A stretch of DNA of 18,419 nt from JAXGPP01 sp964436865 (GCA_964436865.1 CAYTFK010000124.1:1-18419), one strand, 5' to 3'. Shown: positions 1 to 7,648, numbered from the stretch's first letter. Translations and numbers: made by a program. Notes: a model not told the origin generated them from the sequence alone.

Positions 1-3
1 GGA

Positions 4-25
4 GTACTCGGCACGCGCGGGCGTG
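4..25 (+). repeat. single REP-like palindromic half-unit
   Basis: GTACTC (4-9), two bases, CACGC (12-16), a GCGG loop and GCGTG (21-25) form a small hairpin. The layout GTACTC-NN-CACGC-loop-GCGTG is the same as in both halves of the double hairpin at 16133-16186; the first 13 bases match the left half there at 11 of 13 positions. It lies just upstream of the first lipoprotein gene. That it is a degenerate copy of a dispersed repeat is inferred from these three in-window occurrences. Confidence 0.4.
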
Positions 26-47
26 AATCAATCGAATTGTCTCGCGC

Positions 48-51
48 GAGG
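48..51 (+). promoter_or_regulatory. ribosome binding site deciding the start of the first gene
   Basis: GAGG ends six bases before the ATG at 58. This favours that ATG over the in-frame TTG at 37, which has no comparable site in the 36 bases visible upstream. Confidence 0.5.
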
Positions 52-57
52 ACATGG

Positions 58-1146
58 ATGGCTTCGTGGCGGTGGTTGGCTTTTTGTCTGCTCATTCTGT
101 CCGCGGCAGGATGCTGTCGGCTGGGCGGACGCAGCGCCAACGCCGCGCTCGAACAGGAGAACCGGCAACTCGAAGACCGGCTCTACCAGACGCAGCACGA
201 ACTGGAGAAGTGCCAGCAGCAACTCGAACGGGCGCGGAGCGAAGCTCAAAATGCCCGCGGCCGAGGCACTAGCGCCGCCGAAGCCCCGGCGGGCCCGCAG
301 CTTCAGGCACCCGACACGCTTCAGTCGCCTTCGATCGAGATGCCCTCAGAACCGGAACCTTCGGGCACGCTGCCGGATCGGCTGATGCTGCCGGAAGGTG
401 ACTCAGCCCCGCCCTTCAATCCACCCACTCCCCGCCCCACCGCGACCTCGACTCGCCGCGATTCGGCCCCTGCAAGGCAAGTTGCCGACCCGTCGACGAG
501 CCGCAACGTGGCCAGCGTGACGCTGAGCCAGACGCTCACCGGTGGCTTTGATGTCGATCGAAAGCCGGGCCACGACGGGATCATCGCGGTGATCGAGCCC
601 CGCGACAGCCAAGGCCGGCTGATGGTGGTCCCCGCCAGTGTTTCGGTGGTGATCCTCGATCCGGCACTTTCCGGCAAGGAGGCCCGTTTGGGCCGCTGGG
701 ACTATTCCGTCGAGCAGGTCGCCCGCGTGCTGGCGCAAAACCAACCCGGCATGGGAATTCCGCTGGAAGTAATGTGGCCTACCACTCCGCCGCAGAACAG
801 CACGCTGCATCTCTACGTCCGCTACACCACGGCCGACGGCCGCAAGCTCGAGACCAATCGCGTCGTCGAGGTTACGCTTCCCGGCTCTCGGCCACCGCCC
901 ACGCTGGCCGCCGCACCTGGCGTACTCTCGCAGAATTCGGCGCCAGCAAGCGGCAATTCTGCCCCTGGCCGCAGTTCTGCAGCGGCGTCCACGGCAGCGT
1001 CGGGTTGGCGAGGCATTCCGCTGGAGTACCGCCGCCGGGATCCGGCCCCCTCGGTCGCCGCCCAGACGGCGCCTGCCCCTTCACCCGAAGGACCCGCCGC
1101 GGAAGTCTCGAGTCGAACCCGGCCTGTCTGGTCGCCGACGCGCTAG
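58..1146 (+). CDS. putative lipoprotein with N-terminal coiled coil, function unknown
   Basis: I do not recognise a named family. Starting at the ATG at 58 gives 362 residues. The N-terminus is a short basic segment, a hydrophobic stretch (about residues 6-17) and a lipobox-like SAAGC with the candidate lipidated Cys at 19; a second Cys follows at 20. Residues 30-66 are rich in Glu, Gln, Leu and Arg in heptad-like spacing and probably form a coiled coil. A long Pro/Ser/Thr-rich linker follows. A compact region comes next, beginning near the Leu-Thr-Gly-Gly-Phe-Asp segment and containing a Pro-Arg-Asp motif and an Arg-Trp-Asp-Tyr motif; it looks like a beta-sandwich. The C-terminus is again Pro/Ala/Ser-rich and low in complexity. 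The architecture suggests an envelope-anchored protein on an extended stalk. It converges on the minus-strand lipoprotein gene with only 18 bases between the stop codons. An in-frame TTG at 37 is a weaker alternative start. Confidence 0.7.
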   Translation: MASWRWLAFCLLILSAAGCCRLGGRSANAALEQENRQLEDRLYQTQHELEKCQQQLERARSEAQNARGRGTSAAEAPAGPQLQAPDTLQSPSIEMPSEPEPSGTLPDRLMLPEGDSAPPFNPPTPRPTATSTRRDSAPARQVADPSTSRNVASVTLSQTLTGGFDVDRKPGHDGIIAVIEPRDSQGRLMVVPASVSVVILDPALSGKEARLGRWDYSVEQVARVLAQNQPGMGIPLEVMWPTTPPQNSTLHLYVRYTTADGRKLETNRVVEVTLPGSRPPPTLAAAPGVLSQNSAPASGNSAPGRSSAAASTAASGWRGIPLEYRRRDPAPSVAAQTAPAPSPEGPAAEVSSRTRPVWSPTR

Positions 1147-1164
1147 CGGCTCCGCGCACGATTC

Positions 1165-1983
1165 TCAGGATGTGGGGGCCGGAGGCGGGGGAGGCGGAGG
1201 CGCTGGAGGCGCCGACGCGGGTGATTCGGTCGCGGGAGCGGCCGATGCAGTTGATGCGGGCGCTGCCCCTTTGACGCTCACGGGGATCGGTTCGCTTCCC
1301 AGAACCCTCAGTTGCACCCCGCTCAGGTCGGCAGGCCGCGGAAACAGGCATCGCACCGTGGTCGACCCCATCGTCGACGAGGAATAGGGAATACTGTCTG
1401 TGAGTCGGCCGAACTGAAGTTCCATCGACGACGGATACTCCACGCCTGCATTGTTGCGGTTCTGCGCGTCGGGCATTTCAACCAGCAGCGGCTGCAGTTT
1501 CTCGCTGCCGGCGATGAGCTCAAAATCCTTGAAAGTGAGCACGCCCGAGAAGCTGCCGGTCGTGTTGAGCACCCACTCGTTCGAGAGGCTGAGTATCAGG
1601 AAGACGAACGTCCCCTCCGGCCGATCCACAATCGCCACGGCGTTGTCGTCAATCTGTCCGACCGCCATGGGCGCCCCGCCGATGGCGGCGAACGGTTTGT
1701 TGCTGGGCCACCACCGAGTGAAAGCCTGGAATCGCTCCATTGCCGCGGCTCCGGTGGGGAAGTACTCGTTGTCCCCCTCCGGCCGCCCGTCCGAGAAGCC
1801 GGTCACCGAGTAAGAACCCATGGGGAACTCCATGTCGGCACTCCGGGCAGGCGCGATGTGAGCCTCAACCACGCGGGCGCTGGAGATGCTGTAAGGCTGG
1901 CTGCTGCATCCCGGAGCGATTGCCAATAACGCCAGGAGCCAGCAGCTTGCCCCCGCGGCAGAAACCATCGACGAGCGATTCAT
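1165..1983 (-). CDS. putative lipoprotein with proline-rich C-terminus, function unknown
   Basis: This 272-residue protein has no family I can name. The N-terminus carries a hydrophobic segment (about residues 13-23) and a lipobox-like AIAPGC with the candidate lipidated Cys at 26, so it is probably exported and membrane-anchored. The central part is mixed alpha/beta and contains a segment with two Trp (ARWWP-like, near residue 90) and several short beta-strand-like runs. The last 30 or so residues are almost only Pro, Ala and Ser, including a run of seven Pro. GGAG lies seven bases before the ATG, which supports this start. It lies 51 bases downstream of the thioredoxin-like gene in the same direction and may share its transcript, although the gap also carries a perfect 12-base palindrome at 2009-2020. 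Confidence 0.7.
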   Translation of the reverse strand: MNRSSMVSAAGASCWLLALLAIAPGCSSQPYSISSARVVEAHIAPARSADMEFPMGSYSVTGFSDGRPEGDNEYFPTGAAAMERFQAFTRWWPSNKPFAAIGGAPMAVGQIDDNAVAIVDRPEGTFVFLILSLSNEWVLNTTGSFSGVLTFKDFELIAGSEKLQPLLVEMPDAQNRNNAGVEYPSSMELQFGRLTDSIPYSSSTMGSTTVRCLFPRPADLSGVQLRVLGSEPIPVSVKGAAPASTASAAPATESPASAPPAPPPPPPPAPTS

Positions 1984-2008
1984 CAGTCTGCTCCAAAGGT
2001 TTAGATTA

Positions 2009-2020
2009 GTCTGTACAGAC
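2009..2020. promoter_or_regulatory. perfect 12-base palindrome upstream of lipoprotein gene
   Basis: GTCTGTACAGAC is its own reverse complement. It sits 25 bases before the lipoprotein start codon, inside the 51-base gap after the thioredoxin gene. The position and perfect dyad symmetry would fit an operator for a dimeric regulator. It is too short, and has no loop or T-tract, for a convincing terminator. The role is inferred. Confidence 0.3.
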
Positions 2021-2034
2021 GCGGGGAAGAGCAG

Positions 2035-2898
2035 TCAGTAAAGAAGCATTGTCAGCCGGCGGCGATAGTCGGCGACCAACGGGTTATCGCTGCCCAGCAG
2101 ATGGAAAATCTGGACCATCAGCTCGCGGGCCGGCTCACCCTGGCCGGTGCGGTCCTTCTCGATCACTCGAAGACAGATGTCCATCGCCGGCGCGTGTTCG
2201 CCCGCCGCGGCCAGTGCGCGAGCCAGTTGCAGTTGGGCAGACAGGTCGTTCGGCGAAGCCTCGGCCGCGCGCCGCGCCGCCTCAAGTCCGCCTCCCGCGG
2301 CCGACTCGGCGACCACATCGAGTTCGGCACGCAGACGCTCCCCCTCCGCATCGAGCAGCCCGGCCTCGGCCAGCCGTTCGACGATCTGCCGGGCCTCGTC
2401 GATTCGATCCTGATTCCGTAAGGAGCGGGCCAACCCGATCTCCAGCGATGGATCGCTTGGATTGGCTTCGATTGCCTGGCGATAGAGCGACTCGGCGGCT
2501 TGCGGATCAACCACTTCCCGCTTCTCCGCCTCTGAAGCAAGGTTATCCGCCTCGCCAGGGACAATCCGATCGAGCCATTGCCGCAACTGGGCCTCGGGAG
2601 CGACCCCCACGAACTGGTCGACGATGTCGCCGTTGCGGACCGCGAACACGGCGGGGATCGACTGCACGCCGAAAGCCCCTGCAATATTGGGCATCTGGTC
2701 CGTGTCGGCCTTCACCAGCACGAACTTGCCGGCATACTCGGTGGACAGTTTCTCCAGGATCGGACCCAGCATCCGGCACGGCTGGCACCAGGCGGCCCAG
2801 AAATCTACCACGACCGGAACATCCATTGAGCGTTCCAGTACATCCTGCTGGAAAGTCGCCTCGCTGGTTTCGACGAGCCACGGGGAGGGGGCGGCCAT
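2035..2898 (-). CDS. cnoX: thioredoxin with C-terminal TPR region (CnoX/YbbN-like chaperedoxin)
   Basis: The 287-residue protein begins with a thioredoxin fold (about residues 8-115). It contains the VVDFWAAWCQPCRM active site with Cys38 and Cys41, the KADTD strand and the cis-Pro segment (SIPAV). After a short linker, residues 130-287 are helical with TPR-like repeats (an EANPSDPSLEIGLARSL segment and an EASPNDLSAQLQLARALA segment). This arrangement and length match the CnoX (formerly YbbN) family, cytosolic proteins that protect unfolded substrates during oxidative stress and pass them to chaperones. Unlike the E. coli member, which lacks one active-site Cys, this one keeps a full WCxPC and should be redox-active. 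No signal peptide is seen. AGGT about nine bases upstream is a weak ribosome site. The downstream lipoprotein gene may be cotranscribed. The fold is certain; the CnoX role is inferred from architecture. Confidence 0.88.
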   Translation of the reverse strand: MAAPSPWLVETSEATFQQDVLERSMDVPVVVDFWAAWCQPCRMLGPILEKLSTEYAGKFVLVKADTDQMPNIAGAFGVQSIPAVFAVRNGDIVDQFVGVAPEAQLRQWLDRIVPGEADNLASEAEKREVVDPQAAESLYRQAIEANPSDPSLEIGLARSLRNQDRIDEARQIVERLAEAGLLDAEGERLRAELDVVAESAAGGGLEAARRAAEASPNDLSAQLQLARALAAAGEHAPAMDICLRVIEKDRTGQGEPARELMVQIFHLLGSDNPLVADYRRRLTMLLY

Positions 2899-3090
2899 GG
2901 GAGTTACCTGTCAAGGTTGTTGTTGCGTCTTCCGCTCGATCCAAGGCGCGAGCCGGTCGAGGACCCCCGCCGCCGAAATCCATGTCTCCAGCAGTGTAGC
3001 GCCAATCGGGACGGTGTTCCAGCCCCACGGCCGCACCAGAAACGCAGGCCGCAGCCGGTCAATGCGAGGGGGGAGGGCCGGAAAGCGAGC

Positions 3091-3119
3091 TTATCGCGAG
3101 ATTGGGGCCGGATTACAAT
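3091..3119 (+). promoter_or_regulatory. possible sigma-70-type promoter for the ubiD run
   Basis: TACAAT at 3114-3119 matches the -10 consensus at five of six positions. TTATCG at 3091-3096 lies 17 bases upstream, a weak -35 match at three of six. A start near 3126 would leave a leader of about 50 bases before the ATG at 3175. It lies in the 276-base region between divergent genes, in an otherwise very GC-rich context. Confidence 0.35.
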
Positions 3120-3174
3120 GGAGGGGGGAAGGATCCGGTGACCAGCCCCTGACAGCCACCGCGACGCCGCAACT

Positions 3175-5022
3175 ATGGGATACCGCAACCTCCGCGAATG
3201 TGTTCGCGACCTGGAAGCCAGGCGCCAACTGATTCGGATCGAACAGCCGATCGACCCCAATCTCGAGGCAGCCGAGATTCAGCGTCGCGTCTTCCAGGCC
3301 GGCGGCCCCGCGATCTACTTCGCCAGCGTCAAGGGTTGCCGCTTCCCCATGGTCTGCAATCTCTTCGGGACGATGGAACGGGTGCGGCTCATGTTCCGCG
3401 ACTCGCTCGACGCTCTGGAGCGAATGGTTTCGCTGCAGGTCGATCCGAGCGACATCTTGCGGCGTCCGCGGCTCTACTTGAAAGTCCCCTGGACTGCCTG
3501 GAAGGCTCGCCCCAAGATGGTCCGCAAGGGGCCCGTGCTCGCCCACGAAGCGACTCTCGACCAACTTCCGCAACTCCGCTCGTGGCCCCTCGATGGCGGC
3601 GCCTACATCACGCTCCCCCAGGTCTACACCGAGGATCCCGATCGTCCGGGAATCGCCCACTCCAACCTCGGCATGTACCGCGTGCAGATTTCCGGGGGGC
3701 AGTACGAGCCCAACAACGAAGTTGGCCTGCACTACCAGATCCACCGGGGGATCGGCATTCATCATGCCGCCGCCCTCCGCCGGAAGGAGAAGCTCCGGGT
3801 GAACGTGTTTGTCGGCGGCGCGCCGGCGATGAGTATCGCCGCCGTCATGCCCATGCCCGAGGGGATGAGCGAGCTGGCTTTCGCCGGACTGCTGGGCAAT
3901 CGCCGCGTGCCGTTCATTAGGCGGCCCAACGAACTACCCATCTATGCCGAGGCCGACTTCTGCATCACCGGCTATATCGAGCCGCTGAAAGAACTGCCCG
4001 AAGGGCCGTTTGGCGATCACCTGGGCTATTATAGCTTGGCTCACGATTTCCCGGTGATGCGCGTCGAGCACGTGTACCATCGCGACCGCCCCATCTGGCC
4101 GTTCACCGTCGTCGGCCGCCCCCCACAGGAGGACACGATCTTCGGACAGCTCATCCACGAGCTGACCGGGCCGGTGATTCCCAAGTCGGTTCCGGGGATC
4201 AAGGCGGTGCATGCGGTGGATGCGGCCGGGGTGCATCCCCTGCTGCTGGCGATTGGCAGCGAGCGATACGTTCCCTACGAAGAGCCCCGGCGGCCGCGCG
4301 AGCTGCTGACTCAGGCCAATGCCGTGCTTGGGCAGGGGCAGCTTTCGCTGGCCAAGTACCTGTTCATTGTCGCTCGCGAAGACGATCCCGAGCTCGACGT
4401 GCGGCTAGTCCCCGAATTTCTCCGCCACGTACTCGAAAGGGTGGACTGGCGCCGCCATATCCATTTCCAGACGGCAACAACTGCCGACACGCTCGACTAC
4501 ACGGGGGAAGGGCTTCATTGGGGTTCGAAAGCGATCGTCGCCACCGCCGGGCCGCAACGCCGCACGCTGGCCGTGGCGATCGACACTCGGATCAAGCTCC
4601 CCGAAGGCATCGGGTTCGGCAAGCCGCGTGTGGTCCTACCGGGCATCCTGGCGGTGCAGGGTCCGCCGCACCACAGTGAACCGGGCCAACCCGACGAAGC
4701 GGTGCAACGGTTCTGCTCGGCCTACAACCGCAGCGACGCGATCAATGGCTTCCCTCTCATCGTGGTCGTCGACGACAGCGATTTCGTCGCCCGGACTCTG
4801 GGCAATTTTCTGTGGACCACGTTCACACGGAGTAACCCGGCGGCCGACGTTTACGGAATTGAGTCGTTCATGGTCAACAAACACTGGGGATGCTTCGGTG
4901 CGCTGGTGATCGACGCCCGGGCGAAGGCCCACCACGCGCCGCCGCTGGTCGAAGATCCGCAGGTCAGCCGCCGCGTGGACGAACTGGCGGCTGCGGGCGG
5001 CCCGCTGCACGGAATCATCTAG
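3175..5022 (+). CDS. ubiD: UbiD-family (prenylated-FMN) decarboxylase
   Basis: This 615-residue protein is homologous along most of its length to UbiD-family decarboxylases. These use prenylated FMN, made by UbiX, to decarboxylate or carboxylate aromatic or conjugated acids. Landmarks are the N-terminal LRECVRDLEARRQLIRI segment, HSNLGMYRVQISG with Arg169, and LPEGPFGDHLGYYS with Glu276 and Asp281. Together these correspond to the E(D)-R-E catalytic set of the family. It is longer than the roughly 490 residues of E. coli UbiD, which fits the longer UbiD-like subgroup rather than the ubiquinone enzyme proper, so the substrate cannot be assigned. No signal peptide is present, so it should act in the cytosol. 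No ubiX-like gene is in this window. The ATG at 3175 is preceded in frame by a stop within about 40 bases and has no strong Shine-Dalgarno. The next gene starts six bases after the stop, so the two are probably cotranscribed. Confidence 0.9.
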   Translation: MGYRNLRECVRDLEARRQLIRIEQPIDPNLEAAEIQRRVFQAGGPAIYFASVKGCRFPMVCNLFGTMERVRLMFRDSLDALERMVSLQVDPSDILRRPRLYLKVPWTAWKARPKMVRKGPVLAHEATLDQLPQLRSWPLDGGAYITLPQVYTEDPDRPGIAHSNLGMYRVQISGGQYEPNNEVGLHYQIHRGIGIHHAAALRRKEKLRVNVFVGGAPAMSIAAVMPMPEGMSELAFAGLLGNRRVPFIRRPNELPIYAEADFCITGYIEPLKELPEGPFGDHLGYYSLAHDFPVMRVEHVYHRDRPIWPFTVVGRPPQEDTIFGQLIHELTGPVIPKSVPGIKAVHAVDAAGVHPLLLAIGSERYVPYEEPRRPRELLTQANAVLGQGQLSLAKYLFIVAREDDPELDVRLVPEFLRHVLERVDWRRHIHFQTATTADTLDYTGEGLHWGSKAIVATAGPQRRTLAVAIDTRIKLPEGIGFGKPRVVLPGILAVQGPPHHSEPGQPDEAVQRFCSAYNRSDAINGFPLIVVVDDSDFVARTLGNFLWTTFTRSNPAADVYGIESFMVNKHWGCFGALVIDARAKAHHAPPLVEDPQVSRRVDELAAAGGPLHGII

Positions 5023-5028
5023 CCGCCC

Positions 5029-5904
5029 ATGCTTTCGATCATCGAATCCGTGCTGGCGGCGTGGCTATTTGCCCTGGGGGGCGTGATCGGCAGCTTTCTC
5101 AACGTGGTGGTGTATCGGTTGCCCCGTGGGATGAGCCTGAGTCAGCCGGGATCGCACTGCCCGAACTGCAAGCATCCGATTCGCTGGTATGACAATGTGC
5201 CGATTCTTGGCTGGTTTGCCCTCCGCGGCCGCTGCCGCGACTGCGGCCTGCGGATTTCGCCCCGTTATCCGGCGGTGGAGGCGGTGACGGCGGCGCTCTT
5301 CCTGTGGCTCGGACTGGCGGAGTTCTTCTCCGGGGGGGCAAATCTGCCGCAGTCGGCGCCGATGGTCCAGGCCGCTGAAGAGGCGATGCCGAGCGTCAAC
5401 GAGTCGGCAGCCCTGTTGTGCTACCACCTGCTGCTAGTAGCGACGCTTCTGACCGCCGCGCTGATCGATGCTGATCGTCAGCCAGTACCCTGGTCGCTAG
5501 GTGCGCCGGCCCTACTGATCGGAGGCCTCGCGCCGGCAGTCTGGCGCGGCCTGCATCCGGTGCCGGCCTGGCCGGGTTTGACGGGCTGGCCGGGCGGATT
5601 GGCCGACAGCGCCCTGGGCCTGGCGAGTGGTCTTATCATTGCCGCGGCGCTGCAGCCCGCTTTGCGACCTTCGCACCGCACCGGCTTGGCCGTGGGCCTG
5701 GCGTGTACCGGCACCATCCTGGGTTGGCAAGCGGTGGTGGTGCTGGCGCTGGTGACGCTGGCCCTGCACCTGACTGTGTCCGGCGTCGCCCGGCTGGCGT
5801 GCCGCGCCGCCCCCTGGCCGCCGAGCGTTTGGCTGGCCGGGCTAGTGCCGGCGTGGATTGCGACCTGGAGATTCTGGACCGATTTGTGGCAGCACTGGGT
5901 CTGA
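5029..5904 (+). CDS. A24 prepilin-peptidase-like membrane protein, second catalytic Asp missing
   Basis: This 291-residue polytopic membrane protein is homologous to type IV prepilin peptidases (PilD/TadV class). These cleave and N-methylate type IV pilin or type II secretion pseudopilin leaders. The N-terminal domain is typical: GSFLNVVVYRLPRG, then a zinc-binding pair CPNC (Cys44, Cys47) and CRDC (Cys69, Cys72), then PRYPAVEAVTA. The first catalytic Asp is recognisable in LIDADRQPVP (Asp147/Asp149). The second site, normally GxGD followed by a Lys-Leu segment before GxxLGWQ, reads RTGL before LGWQA, with Leu220 at the Asp position. It may therefore be inactive as a protease, retain only methylation, or be a degenerate paralogue. 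It lies six bases after ubiD and four bases before the LOG-family gene, which indicates one transcript. No pilin genes are nearby. Confidence 0.85.
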   Translation: MLSIIESVLAAWLFALGGVIGSFLNVVVYRLPRGMSLSQPGSHCPNCKHPIRWYDNVPILGWFALRGRCRDCGLRISPRYPAVEAVTAALFLWLGLAEFFSGGANLPQSAPMVQAAEEAMPSVNESAALLCYHLLLVATLLTAALIDADRQPVPWSLGAPALLIGGLAPAVWRGLHPVPAWPGLTGWPGGLADSALGLASGLIIAAALQPALRPSHRTGLAVGLACTGTILGWQAVVVLALVTLALHLTVSGVARLACRAAPWPPSVWLAGLVPAWIATWRFWTDLWQHWV

Positions 5905-5908
5905 GCCG

Positions 5909-6751
5909 ATGAACAACGATCACGATCGAGCGGAAAACCTGCGGAAGATCCTGCAGTCGCCCAGCTACCGCGTGGCGTACCGCGATACCGACTTCCTCAG
6001 CGATTCCCGGCTCAGGCCGGTGCGGATGCAGCTCGAGCTGTTGAAGCCGGAACTGGCGTTCGAGGAGCACGATATCCGCTCGACGATCGTCGTCTTCGGC
6101 AGCACGCGGATCTCGGAACCGCCGGTAACGGAGCGCAATCTGGAACGGGCCCGGAAACAGCTTGCCGACGCGCCCCGCGATCCCCGGCGCAAACGGGCCG
6201 TCGCCCGGGCCGAGCGGCTGGCGGCGAAGAGCGAATACTACGATCTGGCGCGGCGGTTCGCGGCACTCGTGTCGTCACACGCCCAGAAGACGCCCCCGCG
6301 GGATTACGTCATCGTCACCGGGGGCGGTCCGGGCATCATGGAGGCCGCCAACCGCGGCGCGTACGATGTCGAGGCCAAGTCGGTTGGGCTCAATATCCGC
6401 CTGCCGCACGAACAGCAGCCCAATCCTTACATCACTCCCGAACTGTGCTTTCAGTTTCACTATTTTGCCGTGCGGAAGCTACACTTCCTGCTCCGCGCCA
6501 AAGCGCTGGTGGTCTTCCCTGGCGGGATGGGCACGCTCGACGAGTTGTTTGAAGCGCTGACGCTCCGCCAGACAGGCCGGATGCAGGATGTGCCGATCAT
6601 CATCTTCGGCCGCGAGTACTGGAGCCGGGTGATCGATTTCCAGTTCCTCGCCGACGAGGGGGTGATCGACGACGCTGACCTCGACCTGATCCACTACGCC
6701 GATACCCCCGAGCAGGCCTGGGAGATGATTCTGGAATACCATCGGGAGTGA
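5909..6751 (+). CDS. LOG-family protein (TIGR00730-type nucleotide phosphoribohydrolase-like)
   Basis: The 280-residue product carries the two hallmark motifs of the LOG / so-called lysine decarboxylase family: GGGPGIMEAANRGA (residues 138-151) and PGGMGTLDE (204-212). Characterised members hydrolyse the N-glycosidic bond of nucleoside 5'-monophosphates, including cytokinin nucleotides, and are not real lysine decarboxylases. A VVFGSTR strand (61-67) begins the Rossmann-like core. An N-terminal extension of about 55 residues and an insertion rich in Arg and Ala (about 75-130) make it longer than the short plant-type enzymes. It has no signal peptide and is therefore cytosolic. The ATG at 5909 is four bases after the previous stop. 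An upstream in-frame ATG at 5858 would overlap the prepilin-peptidase gene and add 17 residues unlike the family. The physiological substrate is not known. Confidence 0.85.
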   Translation: MNNDHDRAENLRKILQSPSYRVAYRDTDFLSDSRLRPVRMQLELLKPELAFEEHDIRSTIVVFGSTRISEPPVTERNLERARKQLADAPRDPRRKRAVARAERLAAKSEYYDLARRFAALVSSHAQKTPPRDYVIVTGGGPGIMEAANRGAYDVEAKSVGLNIRLPHEQQPNPYITPELCFQFHYFAVRKLHFLLRAKALVVFPGGMGTLDELFEALTLRQTGRMQDVPIIIFGREYWSRVIDFQFLADEGVIDDADLDLIHYADTPEQAWEMILEYHRE

Positions 6752-6758
6752 GCCGCGT

Positions 6759-6764
6759 TATACT
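6759..6764 (+). promoter_or_regulatory. possible -10 element upstream of gmd
   Basis: TATACT lies in the 48-base gap between the LOG gene and gmd and matches the -10 consensus at five of six positions. A transcript would start about 28 bases before the ATG at 6800. No good -35 hexamer is found 16-18 bases upstream, so this is only suggestive of a separate promoter. Confidence 0.3.
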
Positions 6765-6799
6765 GTTCGCTTGCCGCTCCAAACCCCGTGGAAACACCG

Positions 6800-7648
6800 A
6801 TGACACGCACCGCCCTCATTACTGGCATTACTGGCCAGGATGGCTCCTACCTCGCCGAGTTCTTGCTCGAAAAGGGTTACGAGGTCCACGGCATGGTCCG
6901 CCGCGCGAGTACCGAGCCGTTCGAGCGGATCAGCCACCTCCGCGACCGGGTGACGCTGCACCAGGCCGATCTCCTGGACCAGTTGTCGATCATCACCCTG
7001 TTGCGCGATATCCGGCCGCAGGAGGTTTACAACCTCGCGGCNNNNNNNNNNNNNNNNNNNNNNNNNNNNNNNNNNNNNNNNNNNNNNNNNNNNNNNNNNN
7101 NNNNNNNNNNNNNNNNNNNNNNNNNNNNNNNNNNNNNNNNNTACCGCGAGAGTTACGGGATATTTGCCTGCTCGGGCATCCTCTTCAATCACGAGTCTCC
7201 GCGGCGCGGTGTCGAATTCGTCACCCGGAAGGTGACCGACGGCGTGGCGCGAATCAAGCTCGGCTTGCAGAAGAAGCTTGTGCTCGGCAATCTCGACGCG
7301 ATGCGCGACTGGGGCTTCGCGGGCGACTATGTCCGGGCGATGTGGCTGATGCTCAACCACCGCGAGCCTGACGACTACGTGATCGCAACCGGTCAGAAGC
7401 ACTCCGTGCGCGACCTGGTCGACCTGGCGTTCCGGCACGTGGGGCTCGATTGGCAGGAGCACGTCGAGTTCGATCCGGCCCTGGTACGTCCGGCCGAGGT
7501 CAACACGCTTTGCGGCGATTCGAGCAAGGCGCGAACCGTGCTCGGCTGGCGGCCGGAGGTCGATTTTGCAGGCCTGGTAGCCATGATGGTCGACGCCGAT
7601 CTGAAGCGGGTCCGTTGCGAGATCGACGATAAGAACAGGTACAAATGA
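6800..7648 (+). CDS. gmd: GDP-mannose 4,6-dehydratase, interrupted by an assembly gap
   Basis: This enzyme converts GDP-D-mannose to GDP-4-keto-6-deoxy-D-mannose, the precursor of GDP-fucose, GDP-rhamnose and related sugars used in surface glycans. The NAD(P)-binding GITGQDG (residues 9-15) and the RRAS segment are at the N-terminus, and the sequence runs to NLAA before 100 N. After the gap it resumes with YRESYGIFACSGILFNHESPRRG and continues through the WGFAGDYVRAMW and LVRPAEV segments typical of Gmd to a normal C-terminus. The unseen part should contain the catalytic Ser/Thr-Glu and the YxxxK pair. The frame happens to be kept across the N run, but the family normally has about 80 residues there and not 33, so the true gap is probably near 240 bases. 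An in-frame GTG at 6788 is a possible alternative start. No GDP-fucose synthase or reductase follows in this window. Confidence 0.93.
   Translation: MTRTALITGITGQDGSYLAEFLLEKGYEVHGMVRRASTEPFERISHLRDRVTLHQADLLDQLSIITLLRDIRPQEVYNLAXXXXXXXXXXXXXXXXXXXXXXXXXXXXXXXXXXYRESYGIFACSGILFNHESPRRGVEFVTRKVTDGVARIKLGLQKKLVLGNLDAMRDWGFAGDYVRAMWLMLNHREPDDYVIATGQKHSVRDLVDLAFRHVGLDWQEHVEFDPALVRPAEVNTLCGDSSKARTVLGWRPEVDFAGLVAMMVDADLKRVRCEIDDKNRYK
7042..7141. other. assembly gap (100 N)
   Basis: Exactly 100 undetermined bases lie within gmd. A round 100 is the usual placeholder for a gap of unknown length, so downstream coordinates may be shifted relative to the real chromosome. Confidence 0.97.

Noticed and set aside
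2009..2020. LexA box
   Set aside because: CTGTACAG lacks the eight-base spacer of the E. coli LexA site (CTGT-N8-ACAG) and does not match the Gram-positive box; neither neighbour is a damage-response gene.
2899..3174. Possible small gene between the divergent thioredoxin and ubiD genes
   Set aside because: The frames crossing this region also run into one of the neighbouring genes and have Arg/Gly/Pro-rich products. Only promoter-like hexamers could be supported.
5858..5908. Upstream ATG for the LOG-family gene
   Set aside because: It overlaps the end of the previous gene and adds residues that do not match the family; the ATG at 5909 follows the stop by four bases.
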